Positions 26,699-35,225 of a stretch of DNA of 64,000 nucleotides are shown here, one piece after another. Below the pieces are notes generated by a model that made no database searches, was not told where the DNA came from, and saw nothing but the letters and a program-made list of their open reading frames with translations. This DNA comes from Flavicella sp965243265. Its GTDB lineage: Bacteria; Bacteroidota; Bacteroidia; Flavobacteriales; Flavobacteriaceae. Each line of letters begins with the position of its first letter. Position 1 is the first letter of the stretch. The position numbers and the translations under genes are program-made. Where the stretch lies: the NCBI GenBank assembly GCA_965243265.1, contig CBDEUL010000007.1, positions 32,832 to 96,831 on the forward strand. The letters run 5' to 3'.

Positions 26699-27954
26699 TT
26701 ACTCGATTGGTTTATTTCTATATCAAACATTTTAGAAATCACTTCAATACTTTGATCTACAGAAGTATCTTCAGCTTTTAAATGTTTTACAAATTGGGTT
26801 GTTATTTTTTGAATAAAACGTGAAGTAATAACTTCTGCATGTTCTGTATTAAAGTCTTTTATTTTCTTACTTTGAAAATCTATTTCATCATTTTGAATAG
26901 ATACCAAAGATTCTTTTAAAGCATTTACCGCTGGGGTAAATTTACGATGATCTAACCAAGCTATAAATTCTGCTTTATGCTCCATTATAATAGCCTCTGC
27001 TTTCGGAACTTCTTTTTGTCGTTCCGCAATAGTTTTGTCTGTTATTTTGGACAACTCATCAATATTTACCAAAGTTACATTTTCTAATTCTGTAACTGAT
27101 CTATCTACATTTTCTGGCATTGACAAATCTAAAACCAATAACTCTCTATCTGATTTTATATTCTCTAAAGTAACCGTTGGTACATTTGCTCCTGTAGAAA
27201 CTATCAAAATATCTGCCTTTGACACTTCTTCTGTTAAGTTTTCTAAACTTCCTACTTTTACAAGTGAATGTTCTTTTACAAACTCTTCTGCCTTACTTAC
27301 CGTTCTATTTATCAATGTAACATTTTCAATATTGGCGTATTCAATAAGGTTTTTACAAGTGTTCTTCCCTATGTCTCCTAAACCATATACCAATATATTT
27401 TTATTACTATAGTCTTGAACTTTATCTATGATGTATTGAACCGCTGCGTAGGAAACAGAAGTTGTTCCTGAACTTAACTTAGTTGTATTCTTTACTCGTT
27501 TACTTGCTTGTAAAACCAAGTTAATCAAACGTTCTAAATATGCATTTAGTGTTTTATGTTCTTGTGCTAAACGAAAAGATTCTTTTAACTGCCCTACAAT
27601 TTCATAATCTCCTAATATCTGACTATCTAAACCTGTAGCTATTTTAAATAAATGACGAATTGCATCTTTATTCTTGTAAACATTGGAAACGCTTACAAAA
27701 TCTTCAACCTCTCCACTTGAGTATTTACAGAGTAAAGAAATCAGCTCAAAAGGATGGTATGCAAATCCCATAATTTCGGTTCTATTACAAGTAGACAAAA
27801 CAAATACTCCGTCAATTCCGAAATTCTTAGCATCTTCTAATAAAAGTTTCTGATTCTCTTTAGTAATACTAAAAGCTCCACGTGTTGCTGCATCTGCCTT
27901 TTTATAACTTAACCCTACATTGTATAGTTTTCTATTATTAATTTCTAAACTCAT
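26695..27954 (-). CDS. hemA: Glutamyl-tRNA reductase
   Basis: A 419-residue enzyme that reduces glutamyl-tRNA(Glu) to glutamate-1-semialdehyde, the committed step of the C5 pathway. The catalytic cysteine is in VLSTCNRTEI (about Cys56); the NADPH-binding segment is VYGLGDIGKNTCKNL; the C-terminal helices form the dimerisation domain. It is first in the minus-strand heme operon, and its upstream region carries a duplicated TACTTTTGGCG promoter motif. Confidence 0.97.
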   Translation of the reverse strand: MSLEINNRKLYNVGLSYKKADAATRGAFSITKENQKLLLEDAKNFGIDGVFVLSTCNRTEIMGFAYHPFELISLLCKYSSGEVEDFVSVSNVYKNKDAIRHLFKIATGLDSQILGDYEIVGQLKESFRLAQEHKTLNAYLERLINLVLQASKRVKNTTKLSSGTTSVSYAAVQYIIDKVQDYSNKNILVYGLGDIGKNTCKNLIEYANIENVTLINRTVSKAEEFVKEHSLVKVGSLENLTEEVSKADILIVSTGANVPTVTLENIKSDRELLVLDLSMPENVDRSVTELENVTLVNIDELSKITDKTIAERQKEVPKAEAIIMEHKAEFIAWLDHRKFTPAVNALKESLVSIQNDEIDFQSKKIKDFNTEHAEVITSRFIQKITTQFVKHLKAEDTSVDQSIEVISKMFDIEINQSSK

Positions 27955-28014
27955 CTATGCCTAATTTCCTTATCCTCTTTTAATTATAAAAAACAATTCA
28001 TCTTTTATAAACCA

Positions 28015-28062
28015 CGCCAAAAGTACTACCTTCCTTTAGATAAAAACATCGCCAAAAGTACT
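28015..28062 (-). promoter_or_regulatory. Duplicated promoter/operator upstream of hemA
   Basis: Two identical 13-nt direct repeats, CGCCAAAAGTACT, lie at 28015-28027 and 28050-28062, 35 nt apart. On the minus strand each contains TACTTTTG, an exact TAnnTTTG element. They could be tandem promoters of the heme operon, or paired half-sites for the AraC-family regulator encoded divergently. Confidence 0.5.
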
Positions 28063-28225
28063 TAAAATAACGGCGAGAGTCTTTTTTCTCTTATTTAGAA
28101 CACTTACAAACAACATAAAAATGATGTTTTCATCAGTATTTACAATGGATAAAGAAGATTCACCTTCATTTTCAACTTGTTAAAACCTTCCTAAAAAACA
28201 GATAAATACATAGATGTTTTTATTG

Positions 28226-28233
28226 TACTTTTG
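28226..28233 (+). promoter_or_regulatory. TAnnTTTG promoter of the AraC-family gene and hemH
   Basis: TACTTTTG lies 23 nt before the preferred ATG at 28257. Apart from this and the hemA promoter repeats, the 27955-28256 spacer shows no gene. Confidence 0.55.
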
Positions 28234-28256
28234 TTAAAATTTTAAATCAAGTGCTA

Positions 28257-29159
28257 ATGAATTTTAACATCACAGAATTCAAAAACATCGATAAAAGTTC
28301 TGTAGAGATTTTTAAAGAAAAAGAAAAATTCTCTTTACTTTTTTTTGATAATAGTAATGAAGAAAATTTTCAAGGAAAATATACATTAGACGGCAATTAC
28401 ATACAGCTCTATTTTAGTTTAGAGAACACAAACAAAATTGCTTTTAACATGGAACACTGTGCTATCAACTTATCTACTGAAGACTCTGGGTTAATTTACT
28501 TTAAAGACGATGCCATGAATCTTTTAGTTACACTCCCTCCAAAAGGAAAAGTTTTAGCTCTATTGATTTCTGTACCTTACTTTCATTCCCTTTTTGCTCA
28601 TGAAGGAGACTATTTTTTTAATTTCAACAATATCAAAGGCGGTAAACCTGTTATTGAAGAAAAAATAATTTCTCCTACATTAAAAAAAATCCTGCAAGAA
28701 ATCATTGCAAAAAAACTACACGGTGCTCTACAAGGACTTTATATGAAAGGGAAAATTTATGAGTTGCTAAGCTTGTATTTTAATATCTCTGAAGAAATTG
28801 AATCTGATCACTGTCCCTTTATGGCAAATGAAGAAACAATTGCTCAGATAAAAAAAGCCAAAGACATTATTATAGAAAACATGGCAACACCTCCTAGTTT
28901 AGAGGAGCTTTCCAAAACAATAGGACTCAATATAAAAAAGTTAAAAATAGGATTTAAAGAGTTTTACGGGGTTCCCGTATTTACTTTCTTACTCAATTAC
29001 AAATTAGATTATTCAAAAAGGTTATTAGAAGAAAACAAATTAAATGTTTCTGAAATAGCACTACAAGTAGGCTACAGTAATTCTAGTCACTTTATTGCTG
29101 CTTTCAAAAAAAAATTCGGAATAACTCCTAAACAATTCACAAAACAAGATCACAACTAA
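28257..29159 (+). CDS. AraC-family transcriptional regulator in the heme locus
   Basis: A 300-residue protein. The N-terminal two-thirds lacks a domain I recognise and has no transmembrane segment. The C-terminus is an AraC/XylS DNA-binding domain with two helix-turn-helix motifs: PSLEELSKTIGLNIKKLK and LNVSEIALQVGYSNSSHF, then AAFKKKFGITPKQF. It overlaps hemH by one base and is divergent from hemA, so it probably regulates heme synthesis, possibly through the repeats at 28015-28062. That is inference from position. A GTG two codons upstream (28251) is the alternative start. Confidence 0.85.
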   Translation: MNFNITEFKNIDKSSVEIFKEKEKFSLLFFDNSNEENFQGKYTLDGNYIQLYFSLENTNKIAFNMEHCAINLSTEDSGLIYFKDDAMNLLVTLPPKGKVLALLISVPYFHSLFAHEGDYFFNFNNIKGGKPVIEEKIISPTLKKILQEIIAKKLHGALQGLYMKGKIYELLSLYFNISEEIESDHCPFMANEETIAQIKKAKDIIIENMATPPSLEELSKTIGLNIKKLKIGFKEFYGVPVFTFLLNYKLDYSKRLLEENKLNVSEIALQVGYSNSSHFIAAFKKKFGITPKQFTKQDHN

Positions 29160-30178
29160 TGAAAGGTGTATTACTCGTTAATTTAGGGTCTCCAGACACC
29201 CCAAACCCTAAAGATGTAAAAAAATATTTAAAAGAATTTTTAATGGACGAACGTGTTATTGACACAAACGTAATTATGAGAAATATTCTTGTAAAAGGTA
29301 TTATCTTAAACACACGTCCTAAAAAATCTGCTGAGGCTTACCAGAAAATCTGGTGGAAAGATGGTTCTCCTTTAGTAGTCATTTCTGAAAGATTTCATAA
29401 AAAACTAAAAGAGAAAACAAATATTCCTATTGAATTAGGAATGCGTTATGGCTCAGGAAACATAAAAGAAGGTTATGAAAAACTACACAAACAAGGAGTC
29501 ACAGAAGTATTACTGATTCCTTTATATCCTCATTACGCTATGTCTTCTTTTGAAACTGTTGTTGAAAAAGCATACGAGGTACAAAAAAAGTTTTTTCCTA
29601 ATATAACAACAGAGGTACTTCCTGCCTTTTATAACAATCCAGACTATATAAAAGTCATGAGCAACAATATTAGTAATCATTTAAAAACATTTGATTACGA
29701 TCATATCCTATTCTCATACCATGGAATACCTGAACGCCACATTTTAAAATCAGACACTACAAATTCTCATTGTAAAATAGATGGTTCTTGTTGCGATAGC
29801 CCTTCAAAAGCTCACGAAACTTGTTATAGACATCAATGTTTTGAAACAACAAAAGAAATCGTAAAAAAACTAGGTCTTAAAGAAGGAACTTACAGCAATT
29901 CTTTTCAATCTAGACTTGGTAGAGATCCTTGGTTAAAACCTTATACCGATTTTGAATTCGAAAGACTTCCAAAAGATGAAGGTAAAGAAAAATTAGCGGT
30001 CATCACTCCTGCTTTTGTTGCAGACTGTTTAGAAACACTCGAAGAAATTGCTATGGAAGGTGAACATCAATTTAAAACAGCTGGCGGAAAATCATACAAG
30101 CATATTCCTTGTTTAAATGAAAATGATGACTGGGTAGCAACAATGCTTAAATGGATTGAAAACTGGCACAATAAATAG
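29159..30178 (+). CDS. hemH: Ferrochelatase
   Basis: A 339-residue enzyme that inserts ferrous iron into protoporphyrin IX. The N-terminus MKGVLLVNLGSPDTP is diagnostic; the metal-site histidine is in FSYHGIPERHI and the conserved acidic site is in FVADCLETLEEI. A CxxC-like cluster (GSCCDSPSKAHETCYRHQC) may hold extra cysteines. It is translationally coupled to the AraC-family gene (stop and start share base 29159). Ferrochelatase and the HemACDBLEF enzymes are here, but no HemG, HemY or HemJ is. Confidence 0.97.
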   Translation: MKGVLLVNLGSPDTPNPKDVKKYLKEFLMDERVIDTNVIMRNILVKGIILNTRPKKSAEAYQKIWWKDGSPLVVISERFHKKLKEKTNIPIELGMRYGSGNIKEGYEKLHKQGVTEVLLIPLYPHYAMSSFETVVEKAYEVQKKFFPNITTEVLPAFYNNPDYIKVMSNNISNHLKTFDYDHILFSYHGIPERHILKSDTTNSHCKIDGSCCDSPSKAHETCYRHQCFETTKEIVKKLGLKEGTYSNSFQSRLGRDPWLKPYTDFEFERLPKDEGKEKLAVITPAFVADCLETLEEIAMEGEHQFKTAGGKSYKHIPCLNENDDWVATMLKWIENWHNK

Positions 30179-30226
30179 TTAGCGTTATCTTAACCTTTAA
30201 TTAACTTAAAAAAAGACTGTTCAATT

Positions 30227-30234
30227 TAAATTTG
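30227..30234 (+). promoter_or_regulatory. TAnnTTTG promoter of the small lipoprotein gene
   Basis: TAAATTTG lies 28 nt before the ATG at 30263. Confidence 0.5.
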
Positions 30235-30262
30235 CAGCTCAAAAGTAAAGTGTTTTTAAATT

Positions 30263-30454
30263 ATGAAATCGTTAAAATTTCTTTTAGTATTATTTATAGG
30301 AGCAGTAGTAACTACATCATGTGGATCCATGAGAGGTCGTGGTGACTGTGGTTTATCTAAATCTCTTAAAATTGAAAATATTCACGACACCAAAGAAGGT
30401 AAAATAATGCTTGTAGATAATCAATCTATTGATAGATTAAAAAACAACAGTTAA
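30263..30454 (+). CDS. Small predicted lipoprotein, unknown function
   Basis: A 63-residue protein with a lipoprotein signal (MKSLKFLLVLFIGAVVTTSCG, lipobox TSC, Cys at about residue 20). The mature part is short and polar (RGRGDCGLSKSLKIENI). I do not recognise a family. The signal peptide, its own promoter and a strong terminator support a real gene. Confidence 0.65.
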   Translation: MKSLKFLLVLFIGAVVTTSCGSMRGRGDCGLSKSLKIENIHDTKEGKIMLVDNQSIDRLKNNS

Positions 30455-30500
30455 TAAACAAAGCTCCCTTTCTTTTAAGGGGTTGCACAACACTAAATAC

Positions 30501-30540
30501 AACAAAAGGATTTGAAAATATATTTTCAAATCCTTTTGTT
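30501..30540. terminator. Terminator, perfect 40-nt palindrome
   Basis: The two 20-nt halves (30501-30520 and 30521-30540) are exact reverse complements with no unpaired loop. It lies between the small lipoprotein and the convergent minus-strand gene at 30592. Confidence 0.7.
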
Positions 30541-30591
30541 ATTTTAAGACATCTCCTTTACAAAGAATCTCCTCTATGATATCAAATCTAT

Positions 30592-30972
30592 TTAATTTTC
30601 AGTTATCGCTGTATTCTCACTCTCTTTAAGAGACTTTAAATGCGCCCTCCATTTTACTTTATTTTCTTTACCCAACAAACTAAAAAACCTCTTGTTTATT
30701 GGTTTCATTGCTTTTCGGTATTCCTGTTTAAAAACCACAGGGTCTCCTGCTCCAAACTCCTCTTTAACCTTTTCATTTACAATAGCTCTTTCTAACAAAA
30801 CATCATACACTTGAGACGAGATCTCTGGACTCAAATCTAAAACCTCATTCATTTCTTCCATCACTTTCTCTACTCGTAACTCCACCTGTGATTGCCCCAC
30901 AACTACTACTCCATATAAAAGAAACAAAAAAACCAATAGCACTCCTTTATTCTTACTCTCCCCTAGAAACAT
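30592..30972 (-). CDS. Small exported protein, paralogue of 31204-31536
   Basis: A 126-residue protein with a hydrophobic N-terminus (KGVLLVFLFLLYGVVVVGQS, cleavage near GQS) and a helical, charged mature part. It shares with its neighbour the pattern EVLDLSPEISSQVYDVLLE, then a lysine-rich stretch, KPINKRFFSLLG and WRAHLKSLKE. Family unknown to me; helical secreted proteins of this size occur often in flavobacteria. Expressed in the same direction as its paralogue, 231 nt apart. Confidence 0.7.
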   Translation of the reverse strand: MFLGESKNKGVLLVFLFLLYGVVVVGQSQVELRVEKVMEEMNEVLDLSPEISSQVYDVLLERAIVNEKVKEEFGAGDPVVFKQEYRKAMKPINKRFFSLLGKENKVKWRAHLKSLKESENTAITEN

Positions 30973-31153
30973 ATTTTATATAATTTTACATAAACACAAT
31001 CTAAAGTTAACATTTTTAGCTATAAAACAAAAAAACACATCAAAAAAAGGAACAAATTAAAATTCATCCCTTTATATTGTTTTAAGCTATGGTTAATTAC
31101 AGGTGGTTTACCTAATAAATTCTAAGTATACTACAACGTGTGCTTAGTCTCTA

Positions 31154-31199
31154 AATAAACTAGAGCCAATAAATAAGTATTTATTGGCTCTAGTTTATT
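31154..31199 (-). terminator. Long-stem terminator after the small exported protein gene
   Basis: A perfect 21-bp stem (31154-31174 with 31179-31199) closes a 4-nt loop. It lies directly after the stop of the 31204-31536 gene and separates the two paralogues. Confidence 0.75.
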
Positions 31200-31203
31200 T
31201 TAA

Positions 31204-31536
31204 TTATTTGTTTTTCTTTTTACTCTTAAGATGAGTCTGCCATTCTTTTAATTTTTCACTTCCTAACAAAGCAGACAACTTATTATTTAGAGGTTTTATA
31301 ACCTCTTTTACCTTTGCCTTATACACAGCTCTATCTCCCCCTGACTCTTTTTTAATTCTTGCTGCTTCTTGTGCTTTCTCTAATAAAATATCATATACTT
31401 GAACAGAAGTCTCTTCATCTAATCCAAGAACCTCAGTCATTTCTGCTGACTGTTTTTTTACTTTATTTTCAATTTTAGACTGAGCATTTACTGAAACACC
31501 AAGAAAGAGAGCAAATACAAATAATAATTTTTTCAT
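31204..31536 (-). CDS. Small exported protein, paralogue of 30592-30972
   Basis: A 110-residue protein starting with the signal peptide MKKLLFVFALFLGVSVNAQS. The frame is open 30 codons upstream (31626), but that extension is not signal-like and the ATG at 31536 is preferred. The mature part has EVLGLDEETSVQVYDILLE, KPLNNKLSALLG and WQTHLKSKKK, aligned with its neighbour. The pair looks like a tandem duplication. No function is known to me. Confidence 0.75.
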   Translation of the reverse strand: MKKLLFVFALFLGVSVNAQSKIENKVKKQSAEMTEVLGLDEETSVQVYDILLEKAQEAARIKKESGGDRAVYKAKVKEVIKPLNNKLSALLGSEKLKEWQTHLKSKKKNK

Positions 31537-31664
31537 TTTTAGATAGTTTATAAGTTTAATTAAAAATTGCCTAGATATAAAACCTCCTAAGCATACCACA
31601 ATGTATGCTTTTTTTAACAAAAACAAAAAAACTATATTAAAAAAACATGTCTAAATTATTAAAA

Positions 31665-33284
31665 CTATTCGTACATCTTATTTCTCAATTCCTTTATTTT
31701 CGGATCTGACAAATACTCATCGAAAGTAGCATACTTATCAATCACTCCTTTTGGCGTAATTTCTATAATTCTATTAGCTACGGTTTGTGCAAATTCATGA
31801 TCATGAGTAGAGAACAACACTGTTCCTTTAAAGTTCTTTAGTGAATTATTCAAAGCCTGAATAGACTCTAAATCTAAGTGATTGGTTGGCTCATCTAGCA
31901 TTAATACATTCGCCCTTTTCATCATCATACGAGACAACATACAACGAACCTTCTCTCCTCCCGATAAAACATTACATTTTTTTAATGCCTCTTCTCCACT
32001 AAAGATCATCTTTCCTAAAAACCCTCTCAAGAAAACCTCTTCTCTTTCTTCTTCCGTTTTAGCATATTGACGTAACCAATCTACCAAATCTAATTCTGCA
32101 TTTTGAAAAAACTCCGAATTTTCTAATGGTAAATAAGACTGAGTTGTTGTAACCCCAAAGGCATACTCTCCCGAATCAGCTTCCTCATTACCATTTATTA
32201 TTTGATAGAAAGAAGTAACCGCTTTTGAGTTTTTAGAAATTATAGCAACTTTATCTCCTTTACTCAAATTGATATTAACATCCTTAAACAACACCTCTCC
32301 ATCAATTTCTTTTGATAGATTTTCTATATTTAAAATCTGATCTCCCGCTTCTCTTTCTCTTTCAAAAATAATAGCAGGATACCTTCTACTTGATGGTTTT
32401 ATTTCATCTACATTCAGTTTTTCAATCATCTTTTTTCTACTGGTAGCTTGTTTTGACTTTGCTACATTAGCTGAAAAACGACGAATAAACTCTTCCAATT
32501 CCTTCTTCTTATCTTCTGCTTTCTTATTTTGTTGAGCTCTTTGTTTAGCTGCTAACTGACTAGATTCATACCAAAAAGTATAATTCCCTGAATATTGATT
32601 TACTTTTCCATAATCAATATCTGAAATATGTGTACACACAGCATCTAAAAAGTGACGGTCATGTGATACTACAATAACAGTATTTTCATAATTCGCTAAA
32701 AAATGTTCTAACCATGCTATTGTTTCAAAATCCAAATCATTGGTAGGCTCATCCATGATCAAAACATCTGGATTTCCAAATAAAGCTTGTGCTATTAAAA
32801 CACGTACTTTTTGTTTACCATCCAAATCTCCCATTAAAGTATAGTGAGCATCGTCTTTAATACCTAAAGATGATAACAACATTGCAGCATCACTTTCAGC
32901 TGTCCAGCCTCCCATTTCCTCGAATTTCACTTGAAGCTCTCCTATCTTATCGGCGTTTTCATCTGTATAATTAGCATACAAATCATCTATCTCTTTTTTA
33001 ATAGCAAACATATCTTTGTTTCCCATCATTACTGTCTCCAAAACAGGAAACTCATCAAAAGCAAAGTGATCTTGAGACAAAACAGACATTCTTTTACCTG
33101 CTTCTAGAGCTACGTGCCCCGAAGTTGGTTCCATTTGTCCTGTCAATATTTTTAAGAATGTAGATTTCCCTGCACCATTGGCACCAATAATTCCATAACA
33201 ATTTCCTTGTACGAATTTTGTATTTACTTCATCGAACAATACACGTTTTCCGAATTGCACTGAAAGATTAGATACTGTTAGCAT
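31665..33284 (-). CDS. ABC-F family ATPase, YbiT-like
   Basis: A 539-residue protein with two tandem ABC ATPase domains and no transmembrane segment. First domain: Walker A GANGAGKST, Walker B DVLIMDEPTNDLDFE; second domain: signature LSGGEKVRCMLSRMM and Walker B VLMLDEPTNHLDLES. A charged linker (AEDKKKELEEFIRRFSANV) joins them. The second domain's P-loop is degenerate (ISKNSKAVTS), as in the YbiT subgroup. ABC-F proteins act on the ribosome in translation. A TAATTTTG promoter lies at 33307-33314. Confidence 0.92.
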   Translation of the reverse strand: MLTVSNLSVQFGKRVLFDEVNTKFVQGNCYGIIGANGAGKSTFLKILTGQMEPTSGHVALEAGKRMSVLSQDHFAFDEFPVLETVMMGNKDMFAIKKEIDDLYANYTDENADKIGELQVKFEEMGGWTAESDAAMLLSSLGIKDDAHYTLMGDLDGKQKVRVLIAQALFGNPDVLIMDEPTNDLDFETIAWLEHFLANYENTVIVVSHDRHFLDAVCTHISDIDYGKVNQYSGNYTFWYESSQLAAKQRAQQNKKAEDKKKELEEFIRRFSANVAKSKQATSRKKMIEKLNVDEIKPSSRRYPAIIFEREREAGDQILNIENLSKEIDGEVLFKDVNINLSKGDKVAIISKNSKAVTSFYQIINGNEEADSGEYAFGVTTTQSYLPLENSEFFQNAELDLVDWLRQYAKTEEEREEVFLRGFLGKMIFSGEEALKKCNVLSGGEKVRCMLSRMMMKRANVLMLDEPTNHLDLESIQALNNSLKNFKGTVLFSTHDHEFAQTVANRIIEITPKGVIDKYATFDEYLSDPKIKELRNKMYE

Positions 33285-33306
33285 TTCTTTAGTTTTTAAA
33301 TTTTTG

Positions 33307-33314
33307 CAAAATTA
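33307..33314 (-). promoter_or_regulatory. TAnnTTTG promoter of the ABC-F gene
   Basis: The minus strand reads TAATTTTG 22 nt before the ATG. Confidence 0.5.
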
Positions 33315-33409
33315 AAAAAAAACCTTGAGCTAGACAGCTTTAAAGCAAATAAGTTACTCCTAGAAAACAGACAGACTGTAAATTATTTTTTAGCTTAAAT
33401 TTTTTCCAA

Positions 33410-33441
33410 AAAAAAAGCTCTTCAATTAAGAAGAGCTTTTA
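33410..33441 (-). terminator. Terminator of tRNA-Asp
   Basis: AAAAGCTCTT / AAGAGCTTTT hairpin, followed on the minus strand by a T-run, just past the tRNA 3' end. Confidence 0.8.
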
Positions 33442-33444
33442 AAG

Positions 33445-33518
33445 CGGTCTGGACGAGACTCGAACTCGCGACCCCCTGCGTGACAGGCAGGTATTCTAAC
33501 CAACTGAACTACCAGACC
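33445..33518 (-). tRNA. tRNA-Asp (GTC)
   Basis: A 74-nt cloverleaf with acceptor GGTCTGG / CCAGACC. The anticodon loop CTGTCAC on stem CCTGC/GCAGG gives anticodon GTC. It has its own promoter (TATCTTTG, 33536-33543) and terminator. Confidence 0.97.
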
Positions 33519-33535
33519 GTTGCTTTAAGCGGTTG

Positions 33536-33543
33536 CAAAGATA
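33536..33543 (-). promoter_or_regulatory. Promoter of tRNA-Asp
   Basis: The minus strand reads TATCTTTG followed by GCAACCGCT, resembling the sequence after the -7 element at the other stable-RNA promoters in the window. Confidence 0.6.
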
Positions 33544-33741
33544 GAATGTTTTAACAATAAAACAAGTGGTTTTTAATTTTTTTTATTCTAATAAAAAAAA
33601 TTAAAACAGCCACCTCTTCTAAAGCAACCTAATTTTCGAACTAATCTCTAAAATAACTCTTTCTAAAAAGAATATCCCTCTACTCTTTTATAAAATTCAA
33701 TCGTATACTCAGTACTACACAAAAACTAAATTATGGTTTCG

Positions 33742-33749
33742 TAACTTTG
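33742..33749 (+). promoter_or_regulatory. TAnnTTTG element immediately before a start codon
   Basis: TAACTTTG ends only 4 nt before the ATG at 33754. If used, the transcript would be leaderless or nearly so. Confidence 0.5.
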
Positions 33750-33753
33750 TTTT

Positions 33754-34506
33754 ATGAAACATGTACTCTTTTTTTTATTCTTTTCTATAAACTCTGTTGC
33801 CCAATTAAAAACAAACATCGTATCTACTACAAAAATCACTGCTGATACTTTTATTGGTGCAGATTTTCAAAACAACCTATATTATATAAAGGATAATATT
33901 CTTTACAAAGAAACAACTTCTAAAAAACTTACCTATACCAATTACCAATTCGGAAAACTCTCTTCTGTAGACATTGTAAACCCTTTACATATTGTTTTAT
34001 TTTATGATGAATTTAATGTTGCTATTTTACTCGATAACCAACTCAATCAAACATCAATTATTCAGTTCAATTCTAACATTACTTTTGCAAGAAAAGGGAT
34101 TGCAAATATATTATGGCTTTTCAACAGTGACTCTCAACAGCTAGAAGTCTATAACTACAAAACACGTACAATAGAAAACACCTCTCCTCCTTTTAATAAA
34201 AAGGCTATAAAAAAACTAGAGAGTAATATGAACTACGCCTATATTGAAATTGAAGGAGCCATTCTTTATTATGATTATTTATGCAACAACATCCATAAAT
34301 ATAACCATACACAAAAAATAGATCAATTTAATATTGATAAAAAAAAGATGTATATCCTTGCAGACAACCTTCTTTACCTAAAAGATAAAGACCTTTTAAA
34401 AATAACACTTCCCACAAATTCAAAAATTAAAAGTTTCTACGCTTTAAACAACGATTTATTTATCTTTGATGGCAAAGCAGTAGTACAACATCGAATTACT
34501 AGATAA
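33754..34506 (+). CDS. Secreted protein of unknown function
   Basis: A 250-residue protein with signal peptide MKHVLFFLFFSINSVAQ. The mature part has a run of beta-strand-like segments (FIGADFQNNLYYIKDNILYK, FDGKAVVQHRITR) that could fold as a small propeller, but I recognise no family. It lies 24 nt upstream of the deoxynucleoside kinase gene and probably shares its transcript. A TAnnTTTG element ends 4 nt before the ATG. Confidence 0.75.
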   Translation: MKHVLFFLFFSINSVAQLKTNIVSTTKITADTFIGADFQNNLYYIKDNILYKETTSKKLTYTNYQFGKLSSVDIVNPLHIVLFYDEFNVAILLDNQLNQTSIIQFNSNITFARKGIANILWLFNSDSQQLEVYNYKTRTIENTSPPFNKKAIKKLESNMNYAYIEIEGAILYYDYLCNNIHKYNHTQKIDQFNIDKKKMYILADNLLYLKDKDLLKITLPTNSKIKSFYALNNDLFIFDGKAVVQHRITR

Positions 34507-34530
34507 TTAAATATACAATCCATTACAACA

Positions 34531-35145
34531 ATGCATATAGCAATAGCAGGAAATATTGGTGCAGGAAAAACTACCCTTACACATCTTTTAGCAAAACACT
34601 ACAACTGGGATTCTCATTTTGAATCTGTTGAAGAGAATCCATATTTAGACGATTTTTATAGTGAAATGGAACGTTGGTCTTTTAACTTACAAGTGTTCTT
34701 TTTAAATAGTCGTTTTGAACAGATGTTAAAAATTCAACAAAGTGGAAAAAATATTATTCAAGACAGAACCATTTACGAAGATGCTAAGATATTTGCTCCC
34801 AACCTACATGCAATGGGGTTACTAACAAATAGAGATTATAAAAACTACAATTCTCTTTTTGATCTCATGGAAAATCTTGTAACTCCCCCTGACTTACTTA
34901 TTTACTTAAGAGCTGATATTAAAACGCTTGTAGGGCAAATTCATAAAAGAGGAAGAGCTTATGAGAACAGTATTAGCATAGAGTATTTAAGTCGATTAAA
35001 CGAACGTTACGAAGCTTGGATTTCTCAATACAATAAGGGAAAATTATTAATTATTGATGTAGACAATTTAGACTTTGTTGAAAACCAAGAAGATCTTGGA
35101 AAAATAATAGACCGTATTGACGCTCAAGTACATGGACTTTTTTAA
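34531..35145 (+). CDS. Deoxynucleoside kinase (dNK family)
   Basis: A 204-residue cytoplasmic kinase that phosphorylates deoxynucleosides for dNTP salvage. The P-loop is IAIAGNIGAGKTTL at the N-terminus; the substrate motif is IIQDRTIYED (DRx type); the lid region has KRGRAYENSI. Deoxyadenosine/deoxyguanosine kinases of this family have the same length. The exact base specificity cannot be read from the sequence. Confidence 0.92.
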   Translation: MHIAIAGNIGAGKTTLTHLLAKHYNWDSHFESVEENPYLDDFYSEMERWSFNLQVFFLNSRFEQMLKIQQSGKNIIQDRTIYEDAKIFAPNLHAMGLLTNRDYKNYNSLFDLMENLVTPPDLLIYLRADIKTLVGQIHKRGRAYENSISIEYLSRLNERYEAWISQYNKGKLLIIDVDNLDFVENQEDLGKIIDRIDAQVHGLF

Positions 35146-35171
35146 ACTTTTATACATTATTCTTTAAAACA

Positions 35172-35205
35172 AAAAATCCGTATTTATTACTAAATACGGA
35201 TTTTT
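35172..35205. terminator. Bidirectional terminator
   Basis: A perfect 15-bp stem (35172-35186 with 35191-35205) closing a 4-nt loop, with A- and T-runs at its ends, between the kinase and ppa. Confidence 0.85.
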
Positions 35206-35225
35206 AATATTATCTAAAAAAAAGA

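Noticed and set aside
31537..31626. N-terminal 30-residue extension of the small exported protein
   Set aside because: It would bury a perfect signal peptide internally.
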